Positions 1 to 8,431 of a stretch of 50,196 bases of DNA are shown here, in pieces. Every line of letters begins with the position of its first letter. The stretch's first letter is position 1. A model generated the notes under the pieces. The model was not told the DNA's origin and ran no database searches. It saw nothing but the letters and a program-made list of their open reading frames with translations. This DNA is from WGAL01 sp964570865 (GTDB lineage: Bacteria; Bacteroidota; Ignavibacteria; Ignavibacteriales; Melioribacteraceae): positions 1 through 50,196 of the forward strand of contig CAZMZM010000012.1 of NCBI GenBank assembly GCA_964570865.1, given 5' to 3'. Made by a program: the position numbers and the translations under genes.

Positions 1-251
1 AAAGAGAACCCCGCAAAATTTTTGTCAGTGATTTTAATATTTCAGCAATCAAATTGCCTGAAATATATTTTTCGGTTTCTGTTTCAAAGGGAACTTACAT
101 TCGGGTAATTGCGGATGACTTTGGTAAAAAGTTAGGATGCGGAGCATATTTAAAAGAACTTCGCAGAACAAGAATAGGAGAGTTTGACGTTAAAGATGCT
201 TTTGAAATTGAAGATTTTGTCGCTTTAGTAAAAGAAAGAAGTTTGTCATGA
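1..251 (+). CDS. truB: tRNA pseudouridine(55) synthase, C-terminal part
   Basis: The reading frame is open from base 3, so this is the 3' end of a gene that starts before the window. TruB makes pseudouridine 55 in the T loop of tRNAs. The visible part has the conserved KGTYIR segment followed by DDFGKKLG, GAYLKELRRT and IGEF, which is the order seen at the end of the TruB catalytic domain. The catalytic aspartate lies upstream and cannot be checked. The stop codon overlaps the ribF start (ATGA at 248-251), so the two are probably translationally coupled; truB-ribF is a common bacterial gene order. The apparent ATG at 54 is internal, not the start. Confidence 0.88.
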   Translation, partial: REPRKIFVSDFNISAIKLPEIYFSVSVSKGTYIRVIADDFGKKLGCGAYLKELRRTRIGEFDVKDAFEIEDFVALVKERSLS

Positions 252-1180
252 AAGTTTATTATAAACCTGAACATATCGAAAAAAAGAAAAATACTATTAT
301 TACAATCGGAACTTTCGACGGTGTACATTTGGGACATCAGAAAATTTTAGATGAAGTTGTACAACGTGCAAAAGAGACTAATTCGAGAAGTCTCGTAATT
401 ACTTTTCATCCTCATCCCCGATTTGTGGTTTCGCCCGACTACAACTTGGAATTGTTGACAACTACCGATGAAAAATTAACAATTCTTGAAACAACTGAAA
501 TAGATAATGTACTTGTCGTAAATTTCACTGAAGAGTTTTCCCGGCTTTCATACGAAACATTTATAAAAAATATTATCTGTGATGAGATTGGAGTAAAGCA
601 TATTGTAATTGGTTACGATCACAAATTTGGCAAAAACAGAAGCGGTGATAAAAACAAGTTGATAGAATTATCCGGCATTTGTAATTATACGGTTTCTTCG
701 GTTGACGAAGTTGAACTTGAGGGTGAAGTAATAAGCAGCACTAAAATTCGCAATGCTCTTAAGTCTGGAGAGTTGGATAAAGCTAATAATTTTTTAGGAC
801 GAAATTATTTCTTCAGCGGAAAAGTTATCAGAGGCGCTCAGAGAGGCAGGGAGCTTGGTTATCCAACTGCAAACGTAATGCCGGAAGACCATAAACTTAT
901 TCCTGCCAATGGAGTTTATTTTGTTAGAGTTTATATCAGGGATGAAGAATATTTCGGTTTGATGAATATAGGGACACGCCCGACATTTGAGCACCTTAAC
1001 AAACCGATAATTGAAACATATATTTTCGGGATGAATAAGAATATTTACAGTAAGTTGATTAAGACGGAAGTAATTAAAAAGATTAGGAATGAAGTGAAAT
1101 TTGTTACTAAAAACGCTTTGATTACTCAAATCCGGAAAGACATTGAGACAGCCGAACAACTAATTGATGAACTTTCATAG
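248..1180 (+). CDS. ribF: bifunctional riboflavin kinase / FAD synthetase
   Basis: RibF phosphorylates riboflavin to FMN and adenylates FMN to FAD in the cytoplasm. At 310 residues it has the usual two-domain length. The N-terminal nucleotidyltransferase half shows GTFDGVHLGH at residues 21-30, FHPHPR at 53-58, GYDHKFGKNRSGD near 122-134 and the SSTKIRNAL motif at 163-171. The C-terminal riboflavin kinase half begins around residue 190 with GKVIRGAQRGRELGYPTANV, which carries the flavin/ATP-binding PTAN motif. The start is fixed by the four-base overlap with truB. No FMN riboswitch-like leader is possible here because the gene starts inside truB. A 321-base non-coding stretch follows. Confidence 0.95.
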   Translation: MKVYYKPEHIEKKKNTIITIGTFDGVHLGHQKILDEVVQRAKETNSRSLVITFHPHPRFVVSPDYNLELLTTTDEKLTILETTEIDNVLVVNFTEEFSRLSYETFIKNIICDEIGVKHIVIGYDHKFGKNRSGDKNKLIELSGICNYTVSSVDEVELEGEVISSTKIRNALKSGELDKANNFLGRNYFFSGKVIRGAQRGRELGYPTANVMPEDHKLIPANGVYFVRVYIRDEEYFGLMNIGTRPTFEHLNKPIIETYIFGMNKNIYSKLIKTEVIKKIRNEVKFVTKNALITQIRKDIETAEQLIDELS

Positions 1181-1501
1181 TTGCAGATTCCAATCCTAAT
1201 TCAATTACTGAAAATAAATAATCTTAGGATGTCAGATACATCTCCGTTACTCCATGATTTTATCGTTGTTATATATGCTGAAATGAACAAAAAATTTAAC
1301 TGTTTCATTGATTTCTGAGCTGATACAGTTTCCCTCCGTAATTATTTTAATTCAAATTCAGTTTTATTGTTTTCGTTTATTGCATGATAATTATGGAGGT
1401 AATTATTCTATGAATAATACTGTATAAAAGAGAATATATTTGTTGAATAAGGTAGTGAGTGTCTTTATATTTTAATTTTAAAATAAAAAATGTAGGTAAC
1501 A
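1181..1501 (+). other. non-coding gap between ribF and purC
   Basis: This AT-rich stretch of 321 bases has no open frame that looks coding on either strand. Only weak inverted repeats are visible (for example GATGT/ACATC near 1227-1241) and no strong terminator follows ribF. A TATATTTG box at 1435-1442 could be the -7 element of the purC promoter, and AGGT just before base 1500 could serve as its ribosome binding site. I saw no purine riboswitch-like structure, but this was by eye only. Confidence 0.5.
1435..1442 (+). promoter_or_regulatory. candidate Bacteroidota-type -7 box for the purC run
   Basis: TATATTTG fits the TAnnTTTG -7 consensus known for the primary sigma factor of Bacteroidota. 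It lies 59 bases upstream of the purC start. No matching upstream TTG element is obvious at the expected distance, and such boxes arise by chance in AT-rich DNA, so support is weak. Confidence 0.22.
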
Positions 1502-2392
1502 ATGAACGTGGTAATTGAAACTAATTTTTCCGATTTATCTTTGGTTAAAAGAGGTAAAGTTAGGGACATTTATGATTTGGGAAATAGTTATTTAATTGTT
1601 TCTACAGACAGACTTTCCGCGTTTGATGTTATCATGCAGGACGGAATACCCCTTAAGGGAAAAGTCCTTACGAAAATTTCAGAGTTTTGGTTCAGATTTA
1701 CCCGCGATATTGTTAACAACCATCTTATCACAACCAATATCGATGAATTTTCCGAAGCGGTAAAAAAATACGGAGATGTTCTCGAAGGTCGTACAATGCT
1801 TGTTGAAAAAGCGGTATTAATTCCGCTTGAGTGTATTGTGCGAGGCTACATTTCAGGCAGCGGATGGAAGGAATATAAAGAAAAAGGAAGCATTTGCGGT
1901 ATTAAGCTTCCGGCCGGCTTAGTTGAGTCAGAGAAACTTCCTGAACCAATTTTCACTCCTTCAACCAAAGCTGAAATAGGAGACCATGATGAAAATATTT
2001 CGGAAGAACGCGCCAGAGAGATAGTCGGAGACGATATTTTTGAAAAAGTTAAAACCTTTACATTGCAGATTTATAAAACAGCTTATGAATATGCTTACGA
2101 GAGAGGAATAATAATCGCAGATACTAAATTAGAGTTTGGAATTGTTAATGGAGAGGTAATTCTTATTGATGAAATATTAACTCCCGACTCTTCCCGGTTT
2201 TGGCCTAAAGAAGATTATCAAAAGGGAAGAGCTCAAAAAAGTTTTGATAAACAATATGTACGTGACTATCTGTTATCAATTAATTTTGATAAAAATCCGC
2301 CGGCACCTAAATTGCCCGAGGAGATAATTAAAAACACTACTATTAAATATAACGAAGCATTAAAAAAATTAACAGAAACATCCTTATTATAA
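1502..2392 (+). CDS. purC: phosphoribosylaminoimidazole-succinocarboxamide synthase
   Basis: PurC (SAICAR synthase) joins CAIR and aspartate with ATP in de novo purine synthesis. The N-terminal ATP-binding lobe shows RGKVRDIYDLG at residues 17-27 and STDRLSAFDV at 34-43. The family signature LECIVRGYISGSGWKEY covers 109-125, and ADTKLEFG (206-213) holds conserved active-site residues. At 296 residues it is the longer form also seen in yeast and Bacteroidota, with a C-terminal extension after about residue 230. The ATG at 1502 is preceded by a weak AGGT. It appears to be the first gene of a ten-gene plus-strand run with very short gaps up to guaB at 9907. Other purine genes in this window (purD, purS, purQ, guaB) sit in separate units. 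Confidence 0.95.
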   Translation: MNVVIETNFSDLSLVKRGKVRDIYDLGNSYLIVSTDRLSAFDVIMQDGIPLKGKVLTKISEFWFRFTRDIVNNHLITTNIDEFSEAVKKYGDVLEGRTMLVEKAVLIPLECIVRGYISGSGWKEYKEKGSICGIKLPAGLVESEKLPEPIFTPSTKAEIGDHDENISEERAREIVGDDIFEKVKTFTLQIYKTAYEYAYERGIIIADTKLEFGIVNGEVILIDEILTPDSSRFWPKEDYQKGRAQKSFDKQYVRDYLLSINFDKNPPAPKLPEEIIKNTTIKYNEALKKLTETSLL

Positions 2393-2416
2393 AGTAAAAA
2401 TCGGAAAAGAATTAAG

Positions 2417-2716
2417 ATGAAATCACCTGTGAAAATTGAAGTACGGAATAAAGAAAATTTATACATCCTTTGGAACGATAACAGCGAAACAATAATATCG
2501 CTGAAAAAATTAAGAGACGCTTGTCCTTGTGCCGAATGCGCAGCAAAGAAGGATAAAAAAGTTGAATACAAGGAAGCTTTTCCCCCACTACAAATCGGAG
2601 GGAAATACGATATTGTGAAAATGGAGGTAGTAGGAAATTATGCCCTGAACATTTTTTGGAAAGACGGGCACAATACCGGAATCTATGAATTCAAATATCT
2701 GAACGAATTAGGATAA
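2417..2716 (+). CDS. DUF971 / GBBH-like N-terminal domain protein
   Basis: This 99-residue protein consists of one DUF971 domain, related to the N-terminal domain of gamma-butyrobetaine hydroxylase. The hallmark LRDACPCAEC lies around residues 32-41, with two cysteines that could take part in metal or cluster binding, and the domain ends with the typical WKDGH...Y(E)F pattern. In other bacteria such domains occur alone or fused to Mrp/ApbC-type Fe-S carrier proteins, so a role in Fe-S metabolism is possible but unproven. It lies 24 bases after purC and ends two bases before pgsA, so it is very likely co-transcribed. Confidence 0.8.
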   Translation: MKSPVKIEVRNKENLYILWNDNSETIISLKKLRDACPCAECAAKKDKKVEYKEAFPPLQIGGKYDIVKMEVVGNYALNIFWKDGHNTGIYEFKYLNELG

Positions 2717-2718
2717 TA

Positions 2719-3318
2719 ATGGTTTTACCCAACCAACTTACCGTAATGCGTATTGTTTTAACACCAATCTATCTTTGGTTATTTTTGAGTGATGATGTTA
2801 CAATGAATATTGCGGGAGTAGTGGTTTTTGTAATTGCGGCGCTAACCGATTGGTATGATGGTTGGCTTGCACGAAAATATAATTACATCACCGATTGGGG
2901 AAAATTTCTCGATCCTCTTGCCGATAAAATTCTTACTTCAACTGCTTTTATCGGATTTGTTGTTATCGGCAAACTCGAACTTTGGATGGTACTGATAATT
3001 ATTTTTCGTGACTTTTTCATTACTGGCGTCCGTATTTATGCCGAGTTTAAACAAATTGCTTTTAAAACCAGCTTTATCGCCAAGATAAAGACATTTGTCC
3101 AAATGGTATTTCTCTACTTGTTGTTAGTGGTTTATCTGCTTGACAAATTAAATATTGATAGTTCGATAATCCGGGACATTCTGTTATTCTTCGATAACAC
3201 AAAAGTAATTTATTGGACAATGCTTTCGATTACGCTTCTTACGCTTTATACCTTGATTGACTATTTTGTTTATAACAAAACTTTGCTTAAAACATTAAAA
3301 AAGAATGAAACCGAATAA
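2719..3318 (+). CDS. pgsA: CDP-diacylglycerol-glycerol-3-phosphate 3-phosphatidyltransferase
   Basis: PgsA makes phosphatidylglycerophosphate from CDP-diacylglycerol and glycerol 3-phosphate in the inner membrane. The CDP-alcohol phosphotransferase motif D-x2-DG-x2-AR-x8-G-x3-D-x3-D is complete at about residues 43-69 (DWYDGWLAR ... GKFLDPLAD). The N-terminal LPNQLTVMRI is typical of PgsA, and several hydrophobic segments follow. Length (199 residues) is normal. The next gene, pgpA, encodes the phosphatase for the product and overlaps the end of pgsA by 14 bases, which supports PgsA over other members of the superfamily. Confidence 0.93.
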   Translation: MVLPNQLTVMRIVLTPIYLWLFLSDDVTMNIAGVVVFVIAALTDWYDGWLARKYNYITDWGKFLDPLADKILTSTAFIGFVVIGKLELWMVLIIIFRDFFITGVRIYAEFKQIAFKTSFIAKIKTFVQMVFLYLLLVVYLLDKLNIDSSIIRDILLFFDNTKVIYWTMLSITLLTLYTLIDYFVYNKTLLKTLKKNETE

Positions 3319-3748
3319 ATTTGAAAAATTAATCGGCAGCGGATTGTTGTCCGGCTATTTCCCTTTCGCAAGCGGAACTGCGGCAAGTGTTGTTGCGCTT
3401 GCGTTTCTACCGCTCGGCAATACAATTGTTGCTTTATTAATAGTGCTCTTTTTTGTGTACGGAATTTATATCGGAACAAAATTTGAAGCCGAATATGGTC
3501 ACGATCCTTCTCAATTTACGCTTGACGAGTTTGTCGGCACATGGATTGCATTTTTTGCAATTCCTTTAAATCTTTATTCAATAATCTTTATATTTATTGT
3601 ATGGAGATTTTTTGATATTCTAAAGCCTTTCCCTATCCGAAATGCTGAAAAGCTCAAAGGCGGTTTAGGTATCATGTCGGATGATGTTATTGGAGGCATT
3701 TTCACTAACATTGTCGCTAACATTGCACTTTTTTTAATAACTAAATAA
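3305..3748 (+). CDS. pgpA: phosphatidylglycerophosphatase A
   Basis: PgpA removes the phosphate from phosphatidylglycerophosphate to give phosphatidylglycerol. The sequence shows the PgpA pattern: GSGLLSGYFPFASGTAAS near residues 11-28, the acidic LDEFVGTW around 73-80, the RFFDILKPFPI segment and a C-terminal MSDDVIGGI that supplies conserved aspartates. Three to four hydrophobic segments fit an integral membrane enzyme of 147 residues. The 14-base overlap with pgsA suggests coupled translation of the two consecutive enzymes. Confidence 0.9.
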   Translation: MKPNKFEKLIGSGLLSGYFPFASGTAASVVALAFLPLGNTIVALLIVLFFVYGIYIGTKFEAEYGHDPSQFTLDEFVGTWIAFFAIPLNLYSIIFIFIVWRFFDILKPFPIRNAEKLKGGLGIMSDDVIGGIFTNIVANIALFLITK

Positions 3749-3757
3749 AATATTAAA

Positions 3758-5014
3758 ATGAAAGCATACATAATCAGTATCGGCGATGAGCTTCTCATCG
3801 GACAAGTAATTAACAAAAATGCAGCTTATATCGCATCTAAAATGAACCAACTTTCGGTTGATGTCGTGAAAATTTCTGATATTCCGGATAATATTGAATT
3901 AATTGAAAATGAAATCGATGCCGGATTTAATGCTGCCGATTTAGTCCTTGTTACCGGCGGATTAGGCCCGACGCACGACGATGTTACGAGAGAAGCAATT
4001 GTTAGCTATTTTGATACGGAATTAGTTTTGAATGAAGATGCTTTGGAAAACGTTAAGCAATTTCTTGATAAAAGGGGACTTGAGTTTAAGAAAATTCATG
4101 AAACTCAAGGTTACTTGCCTAAGAACGCCGAAATGATTCCCAACACTAAAGGGACGGCTCCCGGAATGTGGATAAAAAAGGAAGATAAATATTTAGCTGT
4201 TATGCCTGGTGTCCCGATTGAAATGAAAGCAATGGTGGATGATTTTATCTGTTCCAGGTTACGCACTATGGTTGAATATAACGGTCCAACGGTTTTGCGT
4301 AAAACTTTACTCACAACCGGGCTTCCGGAATCCGAGTTATTTTTGAAATTAGGCAATATAGATGAGCTTCTTGACGGAGCCTCTCTCGCATTTCTACCTT
4401 CACAATTCGGCGTACGAATGAGAATAACCGTTGAAGGGGAAACAAGAGAAGCGGCAAACGATAAATTGCTACTGATCGAGCAGAAGATTAGAGGTAAGGT
4501 AGGCCGTTATATTTACGGTGTGGATAATCAAAAGTTGGAAGAAGTTGTTGCAAAATTATTAATTGATCGTGACATGACTATTTCAACTGCAGAATCTTGT
4601 ACCGGGGGGCTTATCGCTTCTCGGTTAACTGATATACCGGGAGCAAGTAATTATTTTGAAAGAGGAATTGTCAGCTACAGTAACGGTGCTAAGGTTGAAC
4701 TGTTAAACGTGGACGAAGATACGCTGCAAACTAACGGCGCCGTAAGCCCTGAAGTGGCTGAACAAATGGCAATTGGAATTAGACAAAGTTGCGGTACCGA
4801 ATTAGGACTTGCCGTTACCGGCATTATGGGACCTACCGGCGCAACAATGAATAAACCGATTGGATTGGTTTACATCGGTTTGGCTGATGAAGAAAATTGT
4901 GAGGTAAAGGAGTTTCATTTCGGTGATGATCGTTTAATGAACAAGGATAAAACTGCTCAGCAAGCTTTGGAAATGGTCAGACGCCATTTACTTGGTATTG
5001 CAGATGAAAGTTAG
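3758..5014 (+). CDS. cinA: CinA-type competence/damage-inducible protein
   Basis: The full-length two-domain form (418 residues) is present. The N-terminal MoaB/MogA-like COG1058 domain (about 1-170) shows IGDELLIGQ and VTGGLGPTHDDVT (65-77), and in related proteins has ADP-ribose pyrophosphatase activity. The C-terminal domain (about 257-415) is of the nicotinamide-nucleotide amidase (PncC) type, with AESCTGGLIASRL at 278-290, GIVSYSN near 303-309 and VSPEVAEQMA at 329-338. It would act in pyridine nucleotide repair and recycling. It begins nine bases after pgpA and its end overlaps thpR. The order cinA-thpR-recA matches the competence/recA operons of many bacteria. Confidence 0.93.
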   Translation: MKAYIISIGDELLIGQVINKNAAYIASKMNQLSVDVVKISDIPDNIELIENEIDAGFNAADLVLVTGGLGPTHDDVTREAIVSYFDTELVLNEDALENVKQFLDKRGLEFKKIHETQGYLPKNAEMIPNTKGTAPGMWIKKEDKYLAVMPGVPIEMKAMVDDFICSRLRTMVEYNGPTVLRKTLLTTGLPESELFLKLGNIDELLDGASLAFLPSQFGVRMRITVEGETREAANDKLLLIEQKIRGKVGRYIYGVDNQKLEEVVAKLLIDRDMTISTAESCTGGLIASRLTDIPGASNYFERGIVSYSNGAKVELLNVDEDTLQTNGAVSPEVAEQMAIGIRQSCGTELGLAVTGIMGPTGATMNKPIGLVYIGLADEENCEVKEFHFGDDRLMNKDKTAQQALEMVRRHLLGIADES

Positions 5015-5558
5015 GGCTTTTATTGCGCTGGATTTTCCAAAAGAGACAAAAGAGTTTCTATTAAACAATATTAAAATAATTGACCCCGATAGGGAGTTGA
5101 GGTGGGAAAAATCAGATAAGTTTCATTTAACGTTAAAGTTTATTGGTGAAATTGAGGAAGCATTGCTTCCCGAGATAAATGATGTTCTTAATACTTTAAC
5201 GGCGGAATGTAAACCGTTTGAACTTAAATTAAATAAATTCGGCAAATTTAAGCGAAACGGTAAAGTTGCGGTTCTATGGGCAGGCTTTGATGAAAATGCC
5301 TATTTAACCGATTGCGTTACCAAAATTAACATAAAACTAAGCAAGATTGGTATTCCGGCAGAAACAAAAAGATTTAAACCTCATATTACGTTATTAAGAA
5401 TAAGAAAAAATATTAATAAAGAGATTTTAAATAAATTTGATAATTTAGTATCTGAACCGGTCAAATACGTTGCTTCGGAAATACAACTAATCCGGAGCAC
5501 GTTAAAACCGACAGGTTCGGTTTATAAAGTTTTAGAAAAATATAATTTGAAAGGATAA
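5004..5558 (+). CDS. thpR: RNA 2',3'-cyclic phosphodiesterase (LigT/2H family)
   Basis: This is a 2H phosphoesterase that opens 2',3'-cyclic phosphates on RNA ends. Both catalytic HxTx motifs are present: HLTL at residues 41-44 and HITL at 127-130, in a 184-residue protein of usual length. I chose ATG 5004 because MKVRAFIALDFP matches the family N-terminus. An upstream TTG at 4992 would add only four residues inside cinA. The start lies inside the end of cinA (11-base overlap) and recA follows four bases later, so translation is probably coupled. Confidence 0.88.
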   Translation: MKVRAFIALDFPKETKEFLLNNIKIIDPDRELRWEKSDKFHLTLKFIGEIEEALLPEINDVLNTLTAECKPFELKLNKFGKFKRNGKVAVLWAGFDENAYLTDCVTKINIKLSKIGIPAETKRFKPHITLLRIRKNINKEILNKFDNLVSEPVKYVASEIQLIRSTLKPTGSVYKVLEKYNLKG

Positions 5559-5562
5559 TAAA

Positions 5563-6612
5563 ATGGCAAAAGAAAAAACAACCCTTACCGAAAAAGAGCG
5601 TAAGTTGGAGATGCTTGAAGAAACAATTAGCAATCTTGAAAAAACTTACGGCAAAGGAACAATTATGCGTCTCGGTGATGATACGCCGATTAATCAGATT
5701 GAATCTATATCAACAGGCTCGCTTTCAATAGATGCAGCATTGGGAATCGGCGGAGTTCCGAGAGGAAGAATAATTGAAATATACGGACCTGAATCTTCAG
5801 GCAAAACCACACTTTCACTTCACATTGTTGCCGAAGCTCAAAAAACAGGCGGATTGGCAGCTTTTATTGATGCGGAGCACGCAATGGATATTAATTACGC
5901 ACAGAAACTTGGAGTTGACGTAAACAATCTGCTCGTCTCACAGCCTGATTACGGTGAACAAGCTCTGGAAATTGTTGACACTCTTGTACGTAGTAATGCG
6001 CTGGATGTAATTGTAATCGACTCCGTTGCAGCCTTAGTGCCTCGTTCCGAGTTGGAAGGGGATATGGGAGACGCTCAAATGGGTGTTCAAGCACGTTTAA
6101 TGTCTCAAGCTTTGCGTAAGATTACCGGTGCCGTAAGCCGCTCTAAAACGGTTGTTATTTTTACAAATCAGTTAAGGAGCAAGATTGGGGTTATGTTCGG
6201 AAGTCCCGAAACAACAACAGGTGGTAACGCACTGAAGTTTTATGCTTCGGTTAGAATCGATATCAGAAGAATTGCCGCCTTAAAAGATGGTCAAGAAGTA
6301 GTCGGGAATAGAACAAGAGTGAAAATAGTTAAGAATAAAGTTGCTCCGCCGTTCAAAATTGTTGAATTTGATATTATGTACAACGAAGGCATCAGTAAAA
6401 CAGGCGATTTAATCGATTTAGGATTGGAATTTGGCTTAATTAAGAAAAGCGGATCTTGGTTTACATTCAATGAAGATCGTTTTCAGGGAAAAGACCAGTT
6501 CAGAAGAAAACTGAAAGAAAATCCGGAAATGATGAACGCTTTGGAACATGATGTAAAAGTGCAATTAGGTTTAATTATTGAAGATGCGTCAGCAGAAACT
6601 ACTGAAGAATAG
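5563..6612 (+). CDS. recA: recombinase RecA
   Basis: RecA forms filaments on single-stranded DNA, drives strand exchange and stimulates LexA-type cleavage. At 349 residues it is a standard RecA. Walker A is GPESSGKT at residues 75-82, the catalytic glutamate lies in DAEHA near 103-107, Walker B is around 149-158 (VIVIDSVAAL), loop L1 is around 160-170 (EGDMGD) and the C-terminus is acidic. A Shine-Dalgarno AAGGA sits at 5551-5555. Neighbours cinA and thpR precede it, and the regulator recX follows. I see no clear LexA box directly upstream, since the gene is inside an operon. Confidence 0.98.
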   Translation: MAKEKTTLTEKERKLEMLEETISNLEKTYGKGTIMRLGDDTPINQIESISTGSLSIDAALGIGGVPRGRIIEIYGPESSGKTTLSLHIVAEAQKTGGLAAFIDAEHAMDINYAQKLGVDVNNLLVSQPDYGEQALEIVDTLVRSNALDVIVIDSVAALVPRSELEGDMGDAQMGVQARLMSQALRKITGAVSRSKTVVIFTNQLRSKIGVMFGSPETTTGGNALKFYASVRIDIRRIAALKDGQEVVGNRTRVKIVKNKVAPPFKIVEFDIMYNEGISKTGDLIDLGLEFGLIKKSGSWFTFNEDRFQGKDQFRRKLKENPEMMNALEHDVKVQLGLIIEDASAETTEE

Positions 6613-6620
6613 TATTAGTT

Positions 6621-7247
6621 GTGATAATTTCAAAAATAAATATTTGGCGCGGAAAAGTCTATATTTACTTAGATTCAGGAGAAAAATTTGAGCTTTCAAA
6701 GCCGGTTTTTGAAGATTCGCGTCTCAAAACCGGCGATGAAATCTCATGTGCGGAAAAAGGAAATCTCATTAATAAAAATGAGATTTTTTTGATTAAAGCC
6801 AGTTCCTTAAGAATGCTCGAAAGGCGGGAGCATGCTGTTAGGGAATTACAAGATAAATTGCTAAAAAAAGGATTTTCCAAAGATAATGTTAGTTTGGTTT
6901 TAGAAAATCTAATTAATTTAAATTTACTTAGCGATAAAAGATTTGCAGAGGTTTTTGTTCGTGCCCGAATAAAGTATAAACGAAGATCTCCTAAAGCAAT
7001 TTACTTTGAACTTCTTAAAAGAGGAGTGGATAAAGACTTAATTGAAAACGAGTTACGGCAATTAGATGAAGAAGTTATCCTAGAAAACGCCAGAGAATTA
7101 GCAAGAAAAAAATTAAGAAGTTTGAATAACAGAAATTCAGAAAATAAGCTTGAGAAACTTCGTTCGCACCTGGCGTACAAAGCTTATTCAACCGGAATTA
7201 TTAACAAAATTATTGAAGAAACCAGAGAGGAATTAAATAATGCCTAA
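6621..7247 (+). CDS. recX: regulatory protein RecX
   Basis: RecX binds RecA filaments and limits their activity. The 208-residue protein shows the tandem three-helix repeats of the family: RREHAVRELQDKLLKKGF near residue 68, LNLLSDKRFAEVFVRARI near 97-114 and RRSPKAIYFELLKRGVD near 118-134. An N-terminal beta-rich extension of about 60 residues precedes them. The start is a GTG at 6621, eight bases after the recA stop, with no good Shine-Dalgarno, so translation is probably coupled to recA. The end overlaps the following dehydrogenase gene by eight bases. Confidence 0.88.
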   Translation: MIISKINIWRGKVYIYLDSGEKFELSKPVFEDSRLKTGDEISCAEKGNLINKNEIFLIKASSLRMLERREHAVRELQDKLLKKGFSKDNVSLVLENLINLNLLSDKRFAEVFVRARIKYKRRSPKAIYFELLKRGVDKDLIENELRQLDEEVILENARELARKKLRSLNNRNSENKLEKLRSHLAYKAYSTGIINKIIEETREELNNA

Positions 7248-8409
7248 ATTTAACGGTGTTGATTATTATAATATAGATTTTCTACTGACCGAGGAAGAAA
7301 AGTTAGTTAGAAATACAGTTAGTGAATTTACAGATAAAGAAGTGCTCCCGATTATTGAAAAATATTATCAGAATGGTACTTTTCCTGTTCATTTAGTTAG
7401 AAAATTAGGTGAACTCGGCTTGCTTGGTATGACGCTTCCGGAGCAATACGGAGGAGCTGGAGTTTCTAATGTTGCTTATGGTTTGGCTATGCAGGAACTG
7501 GAACGGGGCGATACCGGAATCAGAAGTTTTGCTTCTGTGCAGGGAGGTCTTGTGATGTATCCTATTTACACTTTCGGTTCCGAGGAGCAGAAAATGAAAT
7601 ATCTTCCCAAATTGGCTACTGGGGAACTGATAGGTTGTTTTGGGTTAACCGAACCGGATTTTGGCTCTAATCCGGGTGGAATGTTAACAAAAGCGGAAAA
7701 AACAGAAGATGGATATTTGCTGAATGGAACTAAAATGTGGATTACCAATGGTTCGATTGCTGATGTTGCTATTATTTGGGCAAAACTAGAGGGAAAAGTA
7801 AGAGGTTTTATTGTTGAAACCGATACGGAAGGTTTTACATCTGTAGAGATGCGTGGCAAGCTTTCACTCAGAGCATCTATAACCTCCGAACTGGTTTTGG
7901 AAGATGTATTTGTTCCTGAAGATGCTTTGCTCCCGAATTCTACAGGATTGCGTTCTCCGCTTATGTGTTTAAACCAAGCTCGTTATAGTATTGCATGGGG
8001 TGTAATCGGTTCGATGATGGCTTGTTATTCATCCGCTTTGAATTACGCAAAAACTCGAATTCAGTTTGGTAAACCCATTGCTTCATATCAACTTACACAA
8101 CTTAAGTTAACAAATATGTTGACAGAAATTACTAAAGCCCAGCTGTTGGCATTCCAATTAGGCAAATTAAAAGATCGCGGCATTGTAAAACATACTCAAA
8201 TTTCAATGGCTAAAAGAAATAATGTGGAGCATGCGTTATTAATTGCTCGTGACGCTAGGGAAATTCACGGAGCAAACGGAATACTTTCGGAGTATCCTGT
8301 AATGCGGCATCTGGCAAATCTCGAGACCGTTAAGACTTATGAAGGAACCCACGAGATGCACACATTAATAATTGGTGAAGATATTACGGGAATATCCGCA
8401 TTCGTTTAA
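7240..8409 (+). CDS. gcdH: acyl-CoA dehydrogenase, glutaryl-CoA dehydrogenase-like
   Basis: This is an FAD-dependent acyl-CoA dehydrogenase of 389 residues whose motifs fit glutaryl-CoA dehydrogenase best. RS at residues 95-96 (in GIRSFASVQ) matches the Arg-Ser pair that binds the glutaryl carboxylate. FGLTEPDFGSNPGGM (134-148) and GKLSLRAS (206-213) bind flavin and substrate, and TYEGTHEMH places the catalytic base at Glu368. GCDH oxidises and decarboxylates glutaryl-CoA to crotonyl-CoA in lysine and aromatic degradation; in anaerobes related enzymes also work non-decarboxylatively. It overlaps recX and precedes guaB by 22 bases, with no pathway partner nearby. The substrate is an inference; the family is certain. 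Confidence 0.85.
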   Translation: MPKFNGVDYYNIDFLLTEEEKLVRNTVSEFTDKEVLPIIEKYYQNGTFPVHLVRKLGELGLLGMTLPEQYGGAGVSNVAYGLAMQELERGDTGIRSFASVQGGLVMYPIYTFGSEEQKMKYLPKLATGELIGCFGLTEPDFGSNPGGMLTKAEKTEDGYLLNGTKMWITNGSIADVAIIWAKLEGKVRGFIVETDTEGFTSVEMRGKLSLRASITSELVLEDVFVPEDALLPNSTGLRSPLMCLNQARYSIAWGVIGSMMACYSSALNYAKTRIQFGKPIASYQLTQLKLTNMLTEITKAQLLAFQLGKLKDRGIVKHTQISMAKRNNVEHALLIARDAREIHGANGILSEYPVMRHLANLETVKTYEGTHEMHTLIIGEDITGISAFV

Positions 8410-8431
8410 ATTTAATAATAAGGAAATAATC

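Noticed and set aside
1181..1501. Riboswitch before purC or an FMN element for ribF
   Set aside because: ribF starts inside truB, and no conserved purine or FMN riboswitch core could be recognised in the gap.
8372..8431. Upstream ATG that would lengthen guaB by 20 residues
   Set aside because: It lies inside the preceding gene, lacks a ribosome binding site, and the family starts at the ATG 8432, which follows AAGGA.
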